Shown here: positions 1 through 10,247 of the stretch, in pieces
How positions within the stretch are numbered: the first letter of the stretch is position 1
Layout: each line of letters begins with the position of its first letter
Source of the DNA: Gnetum montanum
Taxonomy: Eukaryota > Streptophyta > Gnetopsida > Gnetales > Gnetaceae
Assembly: GCA_015680685.1 (NCBI GenBank)
Contig: MNCI01011958.1
Coordinates: 1 to 20,174, forward strand
Length of the DNA stretch: 20,174 nt
Reading direction: 5' to 3'
Notes under the pieces: generated by a model
The model's input: the letters and a program-made list of their open reading frames with translations, nothing else
What the model was told of the DNA's origin: nothing
Databases searched by the model: none
Made by a program: the position numbers and the translations under genes

Positions 1-510
1 AAAATAAAGCATATATGTAGAGAAAATAACCAATTAGTGGATGAGATAGTGATAGCGGCCTTAACATTGGATCCTTCAAAGATTACAAAATATAAAAGAG
101 TTGTAATTGAAGTTGAAAATTAGCCTTCAATCCTAGATAACATAGAAAACTTTCAAGTATTTGAAGATGATGATTAATTACGTAGGTTCTTAGAGAATAA
201 GGGTGAATTTAAGAACAAAGTTATCTCTAAACAAGAAGATACATCACACCTTAGACCAAATTTTATTCCTAAGAAGATAGTTAATTATGAGCATGAGTTT
301 AACAAAATGTCTCTTAAAGGAATAGATGTCCAAAATCCAAATGATCAATCTTATGAAATAGTAAACTTAGGATCTAGAGAAATGTAGAAAATGTTGAATA
401 TCATCAAAGGAAATGATCACATTTTTGGACAAAAATTATTATCCTTGTTAAGGATAATTTGGGTAATTTTTCATGGTTTTATAATACCTTGGAGGATTTA
501 GACTTGATGT
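1..510 (+). pseudogene. pol fragment: RNase H-like (RVT_3-type) tail and linker to RT
   Basis: Frame 1 reads KHICRENNQLVDEIVIAAL at the left edge, matching the H-x-R-x-x-N-x-x-A/V-D ending of RVT_3-type RNase H-like domains. In some plant Ty3/gypsy lineages such a domain precedes RT, in addition to the usual RNase H after RT (family knowledge). It is followed by an acidic linker (QVFEDDD near 157-177). Near 471-510, after a shift to frame 3, SWFYNTLEDLDLM corresponds to the FAWSYDDL-like motif that lies just before the gypsy RT. Stops at 121-123, 175-177 and elsewhere show decay. The catalytic start of the RNase H-like domain lies outside the window. Confidence 0.65.
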
Positions 511-514
511 GATG

Positions 515-1320
515 ACTCACTAAATTCCATTAAGCAAATATTGTAAGGCGGTAAGAGAAAAGCAAAGGAAGTTTAACCCATCTTTTGAACCAATCATGGA
601 AGTTGAAATTAAAAGGATATTATAGGCCAAAATTATATCTCCCATCTAATATTTAGTTTCGCTAGCCAATCTTGTACCTATAAGAATAAAGAATGGTAAC
701 ATTAGGTTATGTGTTGATTTCAGAAATTTGAATGAAGCTTCAAAAAAGGATAGATATCCACTCTTCATAATAGATGAAATGCTAATTAAAGAAACTAGAT
801 ATCAAGTGTCCTTTGTTTTGGATAGTCTTTCAAGTTATAACCAAATTATGGTTGATGAAAATGATAGATATAAGATAGCCTTCATTTTAAGGGAAATTTT
901 TCTTATAGGAAGATACCATTTAAATTATCAAATGCTGGAGCTACTTTCCAAAGAGCTATGGATATAGCTTTTAAAGGTTTAATGGAAAAATTTGGTATAA
1001 TTTATATAGATGATATTACTATTTACTTAAAGAAAAAATATCATATTAGTCACATTCAGCAAATTTTTAATAGATGTTAAGATTATGGCATTTCTTTGAA
1101 TCATAAGAAGAACTTTTTTGAAGTAGGACATATAATTTTCCAAAAAGGTATAGAACTAGATAACATAAGAATCCAAGTTATCCAAAATATTAAACACCCA
1201 ACCAATGAAAAGTCCCTTAGGTCCTTCTTTGGGAAAATAAATTTCATCAACAATTTTATACCAAGATTTACTAAGATCACAAAATCTTTAATATACATGC
1301 TCAAGAAGGATGTGTAGGTT
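515..1320 (+). pseudogene. Ty3/gypsy reverse transcriptase, frameshifted and stop-interrupted
   Basis: The polymerase would copy the element RNA into cDNA in the virus-like particle. Visible motifs in order: NLVPIRIKNGNIRLCVDF followed by RNLNEAS (about 670-740, frame 2); DSLSSYNQI (about 820-850), the region of the first catalytic Asp; after a frameshift between about 890 and 913, IPFKLSNAGATFQRAMDIAF (frame 1); YIDD at 1003-1014, the catalytic Asp pair; and SLRSFFGKINFINNFIPRF (about 1215-1270), the typical end of RT leading into RNase H. Stops include TAG codons within frame 2 near 630-650 and at the end of the thumb (about 1315). The domain is close to full length but inactive. Confidence 0.92.
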
Positions 1321-1800
1321 AGGAAGATATCTAAATGAGATAAAGCATTAGCAAAAATTAAAAATCTATCCAGGAAGCTCCATGTTTAGGTAAACCTAAA
1401 TTAAAGGAGTAGTGATTCAATTGCTATAGTTGTAACTCAAAGGAAAAATAATCAAGATGAACAAATCAAATTCGTTGGTTATCAGCTTAAAGGTTCTAAG
1501 TTAAACTATTGAAGTTTTGAAAGATAAGCATATGTTGTAAGTCAGATGCTAATGCATTTCAAATATTATTTAGAGAGCACTTTAATCCATATTATGATAA
1601 CAAAGCCTTCTATCAAGAAAGTTCTAACTTAAAATGAAATTGGATTGAAAACAGGAAATTGGATCACTAATCTTCAAGGATTCAAATTTTCATTAAAATT
1701 ATGAAAAATAGTTAAAGGAATGGAATTAGCAAAATTAATGGTGCAAGAAGCTAAAGTTTGTGTATTAAATTCCAATAATGGAAATTGATATGATGCAAAT
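1321..1800 (+). pseudogene. Ty3/gypsy RNase H domain, decayed
   Basis: Directly downstream of RT in frame 1. Fragments such as AIVVTQRKNNQDEQIKFVGY (about 1420-1480), FERQAYVVSQMLMHFKYYLE (about 1515-1575) and the following KGMELAKLMV region (about 1715-1745) match the layout of the RNase H that follows RT in Ty3/gypsy Pol. That domain removes RNA from the RNA/DNA hybrid. In-frame stops occur near 1390, 1405, 1510 and 1630. The first acidic residue of the family (ASD) appears as SSD near 1411. The assignment rests on position and spacing as much as on individual residues. Confidence 0.8.
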
Positions 1801-1829
1801 TTAGAATTATTTTCTTTAGGAAATGTCCT

Positions 1830-3024
1830 AGATAATTTGACTATGAGTCAAAAGAGAGCTTTTCTTAAAAAGATAAATAAGTTTGTAATAAAAGATGGAA
1901 TCTTGTATAGAAAGGATTTTAGTGGAGTTTTATTAGAGTGTGTTAGAAATAATCAAATTAAGCTTGAATTTGACCAATTTCATGACCATAAAAACTTGTT
2001 TTATGATTTTCCTAAATCTACTATGTAGGACATGTTAGGTTATGGATTTTATTGGTCTAACATGTATTAAGATATTAGCTCAAAGATTCAATGTTTTTAC
2101 AAATGTTAAACCCATGGGCCAAAAATGAAGAAAGATAGTGCTCCTCTATAACTAGTAATTGTAAAAAGACCATTTTAACAATGGGGTTTAGATTTTCTTA
2201 CAAAAATTACTTCACAAAAAAGCTAAACATAGGTTTATACTTACAACAATAGATTTTTTTTACCAAGTTGATATAAGAAAAAGATACAAATAAAAGGTCA
2301 TCTTCAAGGGTAATAAGATTTCTAGAAGATCATATTCCAAGTTATTTTGGTATGCTACAAGTATTAGTATTGGATGATGGCCTTGCATTTTAATCTAAAG
2401 AATTTATAAGATGGGCTCTCTATAAATCTATTTTTCTCTTTTCCTTGTAAAATAGGAAGCTAAATCTACAAATAAGAAGCTTATTTCTTACATAAAAAGA
2501 TCAATGGAAGGGAGTTTAAGAAACTAGCATAATTACATATATTCTGCATTATTGACAAATCACATATGAATTAAGAAATCTATTGGAAACTCATCCTATA
2601 ATCTAGTTTATGAAATAGTTGCAAGAATTATCAATAAGATCATAACATTAGCCTTAGGATTTGTACATAAGTACAACAAAAAGATAGATAAACATAGAAG
2701 TTTAATATCTTTTCTTATCAAGAGAGAAGTTGAGATTGATAAAGCTAGAGATAGTCTATTAATAAATGCATCATAGATCAAAAGATGGTTTGATAGAAAA
2801 TATCTAAAAAGGACATTTAGAGTAGTTGACATGGTTTTGCTTTTGAACACAAGAAGAAGAAAAAATCATAACAAATTTTTTGGTAAATGGATAGGCCATT
2901 CATCATCAAGAAAAATGTATTAGATGATACTTATAAGCTATCTATGATGGATGAAATTGAGCTAAGATTTTCATTTAATGCCATCCATCTCAAGAACTAC
3001 TTTGGACAACTAGCCAATTATTGA
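1830..3024 (+). pseudogene. Ty3/gypsy integrase, decayed and internally shortened
   Basis: Integrase inserts the cDNA into the host chromosome. The N-terminal HHCC zinc domain is visible as FHDHKN (about 1978-1995) followed by CFYKC and THGP (about 2093-2120). The catalytic core begins with PF-stop-QWGLDF (2170-2196), where the Asp of WGLD is the first catalytic residue. VLDDGLAF (around 2373-2378) holds the second, and EAKSTNKKLI starting at 2456 the catalytic Glu. The second-Asp-to-Glu spacing is about 26 codons instead of about 35, so roughly 10 codons are missing. The C-terminus (RWFDRKY..., then GKWIGH, YKLSMMDE and FNAIHLKNYF) ends with TGA at 3022-3024. Many stops are present. Confidence 0.88.
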
Positions 3025-4325
3025 CAAAACTGAAGTAAAGTGAAGATGTAAATATGTAGATAGTGATTTGTTTTAGAAGTTAATAAATAAGCCTAGTGGG
3101 AATTTCATAAGCATCTAAGCTAGTTGTTATGATGGTAGGAATTTTTGAAAACCTTGGTTATATAATGAATTGTGACTAGTCTTTCCATTACCTAAAAACT
3201 CCCAAGTTCAAAGTGCTTTAAAAAATTGTAAGGACAAGGCCTTTCATTTCTTATCTATTTGGATATTACCCTAGGCATATCATAAGGTCATATTACAAAG
3301 ATTCAAGTTATGGGGATCCATACTATTGTCCTTACATAACATGGTTGGCCAACAAGTTCTCTCTTATGATAAATGATCATTCTATTCATGTGCAGGTTTG
3401 GTATGATTACAATTAATGTTTAGAAATTATCAGACTAGATAGAAATAAGAAAAATTTGAACAATTAAGATTCATAGATAGAATTTTTTATCTTGCAAGCT
3501 ACTGATTAGCTTAGCCAAGAGAAAAATCAAGGACCTAGCTCAAATTTACAAACATAACACTAGTCTAGAGGAAAGGTAAAGAGGATCCTCCTAGATCAAT
3601 TAAAAAGGAAATCAACTAGGAAAAGTAGTATAATTACCACAATTTGAGAAACAAATCAAAATCAAGAAGACAAAAGGATGGCTAGAGTATGATGGAGCTT
3701 CTGAAAGAAAGATTCTGAGAAAGGTTAAGGTGACCATTTTCTATTCATCAATTAACTAGTTTTTAGAGAGCTAAAATTAAGTGAGCATATGTATATATTC
3801 TACATGGCATTTAGGCCATATGGGGTTTGTACACTTTCAATCCTTAAGCTTGATAGAAATTTTTCTTGAAAAATATTTTCTTTTAAATCTTAGCCCACAA
3901 TTTCTTTAATTATCTAAGTTGCCTTATACATGTTTTAAAAGTATTTCTAACTCCAAAATTCATCATTATACATATCTCAAAAATTTTATTGAGTATTAAT
4001 CTACAAGAATGAATGAAATATTCCTATTTTAAGAGCTTTAGCATAATGATATTCTGAGGAAAAACGAGGACAAGAAATCTTGTAACATTTTAGTAATTAA
4101 TGAAGTACGGCTTAAGTCTTTGATCTCTACTTAATAAAGACTAGGTAATTAGTTTTTTGCATAATATTCCATGACTTTCAAATATCAATATACTTGTGTG
4201 ATGATATTGAGCTAAGATTTATCACATTACATTTACATGTGAAAAATGAGCCCTAAGTGGAGGTAAAATTCAAGGGAATTTTCAATAGAGATGCTATGAA
4301 GATTAAAGTATTTAAGATCAAATTT
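3025..4325. other. 3' flank of the gypsy pol: probable 3' UTR / left part of its LTR, no gene
   Basis: No convincing coding region lies here. The stretch follows the integrase stop and runs up to the target duplication of the nested element. It would be expected to contain the polypurine tract and the left part of the gypsy 3' LTR, but I could not fix an LTR start because the matching 5' LTR is outside the window. A short open stretch near 3660-3860 has no recognised domain. Confidence 0.5.
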
Positions 4326-4330
4326 GTTTA
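4326..4330. repeat. Target-site duplication GTTTA (left copy)
   Basis: GTTTA abuts the left LTR, which starts TGATGAG at 4331, and is repeated exactly at 13575-13579 after the right LTR. Five base pairs is the usual Ty3/gypsy duplication length, so the two copies define the insertion. Confidence 0.9.
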
Positions 4331-5193
4331 TGATGAGTGGCTAGGTACCCCTACACTCAACCATAAGAATACAAGCGTGTATGCACAATCTAGTTGAACT
4401 CTGCAAATGGACTAGTTCTGGTATCTAGATAGTTACATGTTGATCGCAGTTCACTATCTTCTCACCTAGACTAGTATTTGCTTTATCACATATGGTTTAG
4501 TCCAGAGTGAGGAAAATGACGAGATCCTAAACTAGTTCTACTCCTAGAGACGATGAAAAATAATCTTGACTTAAGCTAATAGACAATAAAAAGAAAAATC
4601 CAAACTAGCTTAAGTGCGATGAGCATTCATCCTTAATCATCCATGCGCACCTTGGACCTTGTGTACTACTTTTGGGATTACCAAGTGCACATTACTTGAG
4701 CACTCCTAGATACACTACTAGGTTACCAAGTAGTTACACTTAAATATTCGTGATTAAGTCATGCTCATTCTGCATTTAACAACTGGAATAGTAAATGATG
4801 ATAAAGAAATATTAACGAAGAAAACAATAAATAACAATTAGCAATTAAAGTAATTAAAAGCTAAGTGAATGTGGAAATGATGGAGTAATCTTAATCTTTA
4901 TTGTCGATCATGTGCATGTCCAAGTATGTCACACTCAAATAAAGGTTCTATACAATTACAATCATCACACTGCTAGAATGCACTAGGGAAAGAACTGAAA
5001 TTAACTGAAAACTAACAAAAAGACTCTACTCTAAGACTTACAAACTCCTCCCTTCTTGTGCACCTAAATGTTATATTTATAGGCATACATAGGAATCATG
5101 ATATCATGTATTCAATATCATTATCTAGGCTATGATATCACATACCCAATATCGAGGATTTGATATTGGGGCTAGGCAAACCATGCCTCATCA
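4331..5193 (-). repeat. 3' LTR of the nested element (863 bp)
   Basis: It aligns over its full length and in the same orientation with 12712-13574. In + orientation it begins TGATGAG and ends TCA at 5193, giving the TG...CA ends of LTRs. Shared landmarks include GCTAGGTACCCCTACACTCA (4340-4359) near one end. Near the other end are a TATA box (minus-strand CTATAAATA, 5074-5082) and several GATAT/ATATC motifs (5100-5170). That places U3 at 5193-5083 and R-U5 towards 4331. A minus-strand AATAAA (4902-4897) downstream of the TATA is a possible poly(A) signal, also present in the other LTR. Confidence 0.93.
5074..5175 (-). promoter_or_regulatory. LTR U3 promoter: GATATC-type motif cluster plus TATA box (3' LTR copy)
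   Basis: The minus strand has CTATAAATA at 5082-5074. Upstream of it is a cluster of GATATC/ATATC/GATATT words (5100-5105, 5115-5119, 5134-5139, 5151-5154 and 5161-5166). The words are near-palindromic and spaced irregularly at about 12-20 bp, which suits repeated binding sites for a dimeric factor (inference). The 15-mer GATATCATGTATTCA at 5100-5114 recurs exactly at 8701-8715. Confidence 0.6.
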
Positions 5194-5200
5194 TACCCCC
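5194..5200 (-). promoter_or_regulatory. Polypurine-tract-like G run before the 3' LTR
   Basis: On the minus strand GGGGG (5200-5196) followed by TA immediately precedes the 3' LTR start. This is the position of the plus-strand primer of LTR elements. It is short and not a clean purine tract, so the call rests on location. Confidence 0.5.
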
Positions 5201-5300
5201 ATGACTAAATAACAACTCATCCTCAAGTTAGCAAAATGAAAATGAGTTCAATTGATTACACAATGGATAGGTATGGGATTATTGACTAACTAGGAATTAC

Positions 5301-8179
5301 TCATGCCGTAGTGTGGGATTGAACAAAACAAAATTGGGACATAGATACACAATTACAAAATACAAAATTTGTTGGAACTCATGTGGTTCCTGGCAGTGGT
5401 GGCTCCTCCATGGGTCTGTTCCCCTTATCTTATGCTCTAGGCTTTGAAAATGAATGTCTCTGAAGGAGTGCCTGAAGCTTTTCTTCTTTGGTCCAGGGAT
5501 CCTATATTGTCCATGTTGATGCTCTAATGTTTCATGGAGTTTGCAACTTCCATGGACATGGTAGTTGCAGGAAAATTTGATTGGCCTTGAAATACCAAGC
5601 TGCAAAAAATTGTTGTTCCTCTTCATAGGCTCTGGCTTTGTTCTTGCATTCTTAGTAGTCCGTGAGTCATCGAGCCAAATCCACCACGACATCTTTCTAT
5701 CCTTGGTAGCTAGTCTTGACCACCTCTAATTTAGAATTTTCTACTTCTAATCTTTGTAATGTCTTCTTGTGTTTAGCAAATTCTATTTCATATTTAGCAT
5801 AGATGGTTGCTACCTACTTCTCCAATTCTGTTCTCAGGCATCCTGCTATCAACATGGGTAAGTTAGCATACCATAGGTTTGCCAACTCCATATACTTCAT
5901 GAGATCTTATATCTGTAGGTCTTGGCTTTTCAGTTCTATTTGGTAGATGAAGGCATAAGTATCCAATATGGCCTACCAATCAGTGTTCTAAGCATTGAGA
6001 GTGTTAATATGGGCTTTAGCCATATGGATTTCTTTTTCAATCATTAGTTTGTACATCCCCACCTGATCTCTAAAATGCCCTTTGAGCTTCTCATGTCGCT
6101 TGGCCTCATTTTGCCACGTACTTATTTCAATTTCCATCTTCTAGTAGATCGCGCGTACCTCCTCCATTGAGAGGGTTCTATTTTCTCTAGCCAAGAAATT
6201 CATATTCTAGTTGACCCTTATCAATTATTCTCATAATTGCTAAAAATTTTCCTAAAGAACATTCTTTTGTTTTTCTACTATGGTCAACCAGAGATTTTTG
6301 GTGACAAGGCATTTATTTTCTTCTTGTGAGACCTTGAGTGCTTTGGCATGTTCATACGTTTGAGCTTGTTCCTTGGAAGCATCCCAATCAACCTTCTCTT
6401 TTTTCTTCACTACTTTTTTATTCTCTTTCAACAATTTAGTTAGTTGCTCTATCCTAAAGGATTCTAGCTAGTCTACAGGGATGAATTGGAATGAATCCTA
6501 CTGTGCAGCTTGTAGGGTGATGATATTTTCTTGGAGTCCTTTTAACTCCTCCTCTACATGTTCAACCCTGACCTCTACCATGTCAAGCTTTCCTTTTCTA
6601 GAGATGAGGTCTGACTATGTTGTTGTGACATCTTGAGGGATGTCAAACAAGGTCATCATCACTTGTTCTATCTACAAAAATTGATCTAGAACATCCTCGT
6701 GATCTATAGGAGTCATTGAGGGATTGGCCAAGGTTTGAGCATCGCATGCTCCTATAAAATCTATCAATGGCACAACAAGGATATTAAAGGATTCTTTGAT
6801 GTGGTTTGCAACCACTTCTGTTGCTCCTACTACATCCTGGTGCTGCATGACCACTACTGTGGTGCCTTCATTAGTTTCTAATTACACTTGAAAAGATGCA
6901 TCGTGTCTAGAGATCTATTGTAACTAGTGTGATTCCCCTCCTCCTATTTGAATGGTCACCTCATCCCATGCATGATCAATTGAGACTATGGATCATACAA
7001 CATTATTAATGACCTTGAAGATATTTGCTTCATCATGACTTCCCCAACTAATTGATTCAGAGATGACCCTGAGATGGCTCATCAACAGTTGATAGTCCTA
7101 CAGCAATGATGGTGGTTGGTCTTGCTAGCTTGCAGGTTATGTATTGGGCCCCACTTCTTATTGTTGACTAGGCCTTGTGTCTAGAAGTTAATTAGGCCTT
7201 GTAGTTTTAGGTGTAGTGGGCCCCACCATCTATTCTTGCTCAGGCTCGAGTGTCTCACTAGCATTTTTCCATGGGGTTGGTGGCTCAGTAATTTAGAAAA
7301 TGAGGCATTTTGAGCCTTTCTAAGGATTTCATTGATGTACCCTAGAATTCCAGCACATTGGCACAACTTCTTGATTAGGCAGGAAAAAGGCAATGCAAAC
7401 TTCCCTGTCTTACATTCTTCAAACTACCTTAAAATGTTTGTGAGATATAGATGGGGTAGGTTGGCATCAACCTTGCCCATCAAGATGGTACTTCTTCTAT
7501 CCACATAGGTGAAAATTTTATTCAATCCTTTTGTTGGGAAAATGTGATATGTGCCAATTTTGAAGTAGATCCTCTCTTCAAGTGTGATCTCTCTATATGC
7601 TTTATCCTCCTTACTTTACACCCTTTTTAACCATATCTTGCATGCATTTGCATTAGAGCGAGTGGACAAGTGAGCAACCTTAGGCCCTATATTTGGAAGA
7701 TTCGACACTTTCAAAATGGCCTTGGTAGAGAAATCTACAAAAATTCCACCAATAGCCATGGTGGTGCCTTCTTCCTTATTGTGCCAAAATTGGTATGTCT
7801 CCCCTAGGTACCAATCACCACTCTCTAAGAGAATAGGCCACAATGGAGATGCTTTAAGTTGATCTCTAATAACTTTAGGGGAAAATCTAATAAAAGGTCC
7901 AAAATTGAGTTCCACAATCATAGATGCTGATGTGGAAATTTCACAAATTTCTTGAACACATTCCGAAGACAACATGAGATATTGTCCTTGTTTAGGTGCC
8001 TTGTTGTCTCCACCTTCGGCATGCCCCAATTGCATAGTAGCAAGAGATTCTTGATGAATGCTAAATGATTATGCCACCTACTCTACATGTTCTTTGAGAG
8101 GTGCTTGGCCTCTACCTCTTCTTGGCCATTTGGATGCACCCTAAGAGGGTCCTCCTTGTTTTCCTCTTTTAGGTGCCAT
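5301..8179 (-). pseudogene. Second ORF of the nested element (env-position, plant-transposon-protein-like N-terminus, coiled-coil C-terminus)
   Basis: It starts MAPKRGKQGG at 8179, chosen because a splice-acceptor-like GATTGTAG ends exactly there. The same frame, with stops at three codons, continues to MQLGHAEGGD (8035) and on to 7616. The segment LNFGPFIRF ... GIFVDFSTKAILKVSNLPN, followed after frame changes by FALPFSCLIKKLCQCAGI (about 7395-7330), resembles the layout of the putative plant transposon protein domain seen in ORFs of Athila-type elements (recollection). From about 6850 the protein becomes a charged coiled coil (for example KENKKVVKKKEKVDWDASKE near 6430, and EIEFAKHKKTLQRLEVENSK near 5790-5730). 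It ends near TGA 5303-5301. Many TAG stops and frame changes make it a pseudogene. Function unknown. Confidence 0.62.
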
Positions 8180-8430
8180 CTACAATCACATGGGATTGAT
8201 TATCAATAAGGCTATTTACAAAATTAGATTAATACCTTACTTCCTTGACCTTAATAGATTCATTTGTTGCTTAGTATGATTCAGAGTTAGATATATTCAC
8301 AAAATTTCCCCATAATTTTGATATTGGACCCAATTTTGATTAAGTGACTCCAAAAGAATAGTTCTCATGGTATGGGTGAAGAAATAAAATTAATTTAGCA
8401 AACATTTTTAGCATTTTTAAGGTCACTTAC
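8180..8430 (-). other. Candidate 5'-leader intron before the second ORF
   Basis: The minus strand has a consensus-like donor AAGG|GTAAGT with the GT at 8430-8429, and an acceptor TTGTAG ending at 8180, directly followed by the ATG of the second ORF. Length 251 bp, AT-rich, as plant introns are. Spliced or subgenomic expression of the ORF in this position is known for env-like ORFs of plant gypsy elements. Predicted from sequence only. Confidence 0.4.
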
Positions 8431-8677
8431 CCTTGATAATATCCTTTGGGAAATGAAAAATTTCAAAAAAATGCAACTCAAAGTGTAGCGTTCCCCCACA
8501 ACTAAGTTAAACACTCTGAGTTTAAGCAAGTTTGATCAGAATAAGAATCAGAGCGTTAATGAGCAAGTTATTGATGTTTGAATGATAGGTATGAAAGCTA
8601 GAAAATTTGTAAAAGAAAATTTCAACAACTTCCCTCGCATGAACAGTAAAAAATGATGTTGACATGTGTGGGGGTCC

Positions 8678-8812
8678 ATATATATAGATTTTGTGGATGT
8701 GATATCATGTATTCACTAGCACAGACCCTATATCGTATCGTATCGGACCCGATATCGGGTACTCGATATTGTGTCTGATCTAATATCAGGTACTCTATAT
8801 CATGTCCCTTAT
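8678..8812 (-). promoter_or_regulatory. Internal U3-like promoter (TATA plus GATATC cluster) upstream of the second ORF
   Basis: The minus strand carries CTATATATATGG (8687-8676) and, upstream, GATATC-type words at 8701-8706, 8731-8735 and 8749-8754 (GATATCGGGTACTCGATATT region), plus 8762-8767, about 8781-8786 and 8799-8803. The layout copies that of the LTR U3, including an exact 15-mer GATATCATGTATTCA just upstream of the TATA box (13 nt away here, 18 nt in the left LTR). It points towards the second ORF and would leave a ~220-nt leader exon before the candidate intron. Confidence 0.5.
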
Positions 8813-9550
8813 GAAATAGGGTACTTGGAAAAATTGATAAATTTTTGAATTTCCAAGGCCAAAAATGAATGATTTAAGGTTTATTTGAAAGATTTAGGAT
8901 AACATTGAAGAGACCTGAAGGCACCAAAAGTGTAATGAAGTGGAATTTTACAATGAAGTTTATGAATGGGATGAGGAAAAAGGACATGTAGTGGTGCAGA
9001 GGAATGTTTGAATTCAAATGATGATAAAGGAAAGGATAACTTTAGCAATGCAATACTCAGAGGACATAAGATGATGTGATGATGATGTGCAATGAGTGCA
9101 AATTACAAAAGTTACACAAGTGGGTCCTCCCCAAAGCAAGTTCCTACCTATCATGCCCTTACGTAATCACACCTTAAAATGTCCATAGGCACTAAAAGGG
9201 TGAAATGTAATCTACAACAGTGCAAAAAAACACACATGTAAATACCACCACGATGAGGTATGAATTCTATGTGACACAAGACACAAGTCAAAAATACATG
9301 GACAGCGAGATGAGATGAATCAGAGAAGGGATTGCTGAAATTGGGACATGAGGTAACTAACCCTAGGCATAGTGAATCCTGAGTGTAGGGCAGGATTAAT
9401 GTGTTATTAGCCCATCACTCCAAAATCAAGACTAAGTCCATTCCTCTGATCAGTGACATCACATTGTTGTATCCAATGATGGACAACTATGAGAGCATCA
9501 TGATAACAAGGCATACAATCACTTGGCATTTTGCGCAAGGGAGTGATTCA
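8813..9550. other. Non-coding interior of the nested element
   Basis: AT-rich sequence on the element's sense strand between the internal promoter and the purine tract. No protease, RT or integrase motifs and no convincing ORF were seen on either strand. Confidence 0.5.
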
Positions 9551-9715
9551 AATTTTTTTGTGGTAATTTTTTCTTGGTCTTTTCTTTTCTACTTCATTTT
9601 TTATATTTATATTATTTTTTCTCTTTCTTTTCATTTTCTCTTCTCTTCTTTATCTTTTTTTTTCTTGTCTTTTTCTTCTTTTGGTTGCTTTTTGCACTTT
9701 GTCTTTTCCAAAAGT
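9551..9715 (-). repeat. Long purine tract on the element sense strand (pyrimidine on +)
   Basis: The + strand is almost all T and C for about 150 bp (TTTTTCTTGGTCTTTTCTTT and similar). The element's sense strand is therefore a GA-rich, A-rich tract. It creates a long open frame on the + strand that is a composition artefact. It lies far from the LTR, so it is not the usual plus-strand primer; a central-tract role is speculative. Confidence 0.6.
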
Positions 9716-10247
9716 GATTTGGAGAAGCCACCAACCTTCAAGCATGGGTGCATGTCTTTCTAATGGGACCTCCTAGAATAGCATTGAGTGCCTTTATCAC
9801 AACTCTTACTCCCATTTTTTGTTAGATCTACAGAGATCTTAGTACAACCAAGCTACATGATAGCCCTACAGATGTCACCAAAGAGAATCCACAAATACTC
9901 TTAATGTCACACCCTAGCCATTCCCTCTTAGTCCATCATTTTTTCTCTGGGCATAATAAGCATAAAATTACTTTAATTTTTAATGATGACAAGAATATCA
10001 TCATATCTAGAGTATAACCTCTTATTAATAGAATGGGTGGGTGGATGTTGTGGGCTCACTATCCAAATAATTAGTTACTTGAGACTTGTTAGCATAGAAC
10101 AACACCTCACCTAACAAGTCACATGAGTATTTTATTTACAAATGAGATTACCCTCAAAAAGATAAAACAAAAAATTCAAAATAAAAAAATAGAAAACAAA
10201 AAATTTTAAAATCAAAGAAAAGGAAAAACATTTACAAATTTTTCTTG
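9716..10247. other. Non-coding interior between gag and purine tract
   Basis: AT-rich, with an A-rich stretch at 10140-10230 just after the gag end. This is where the pol of an autonomous relative would begin, but no aspartic protease (DTG/DSG) or RT motif was recognised. Confidence 0.5.

Larger units (their letters stand above)
1..3024 (+). mobile_element. Decayed Ty3/gypsy LTR retrotransposon, pol region (5' end outside window)
   Basis: The + strand carries a recognisable Ty3/gypsy pol in the order RNase H-like tail, RT, RNase H, integrase, ending with a stop at 3022-3024. The reading frame moves from frame 1 to frame 3 (near 465), to frame 2 (about 515-905) and back to frame 1 (from about 913). 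It is interrupted by many stops, several of them TAG or TAA where CAG or CAA would fit. RT before integrase defines the Ty3/gypsy order. The wording of the motifs reminds me of conifer IFG7-like elements (recollection, not a search). No product can be made from this copy. Confidence 0.93.

Noticed and set aside
5297-5692. 131-codon minus-strand open frame as a separate gene
   Set aside because: Overlaps the C-terminal part of the second ORF in another frame; the coiled-coil frame continues more naturally, so this is at most a frameshifted piece of it.
9401-9763. 120-codon + strand open frame with a Phe/Ser-rich run
   Set aside because: Product of the pyrimidine tract and antisense to the element; no protein family resemblance.
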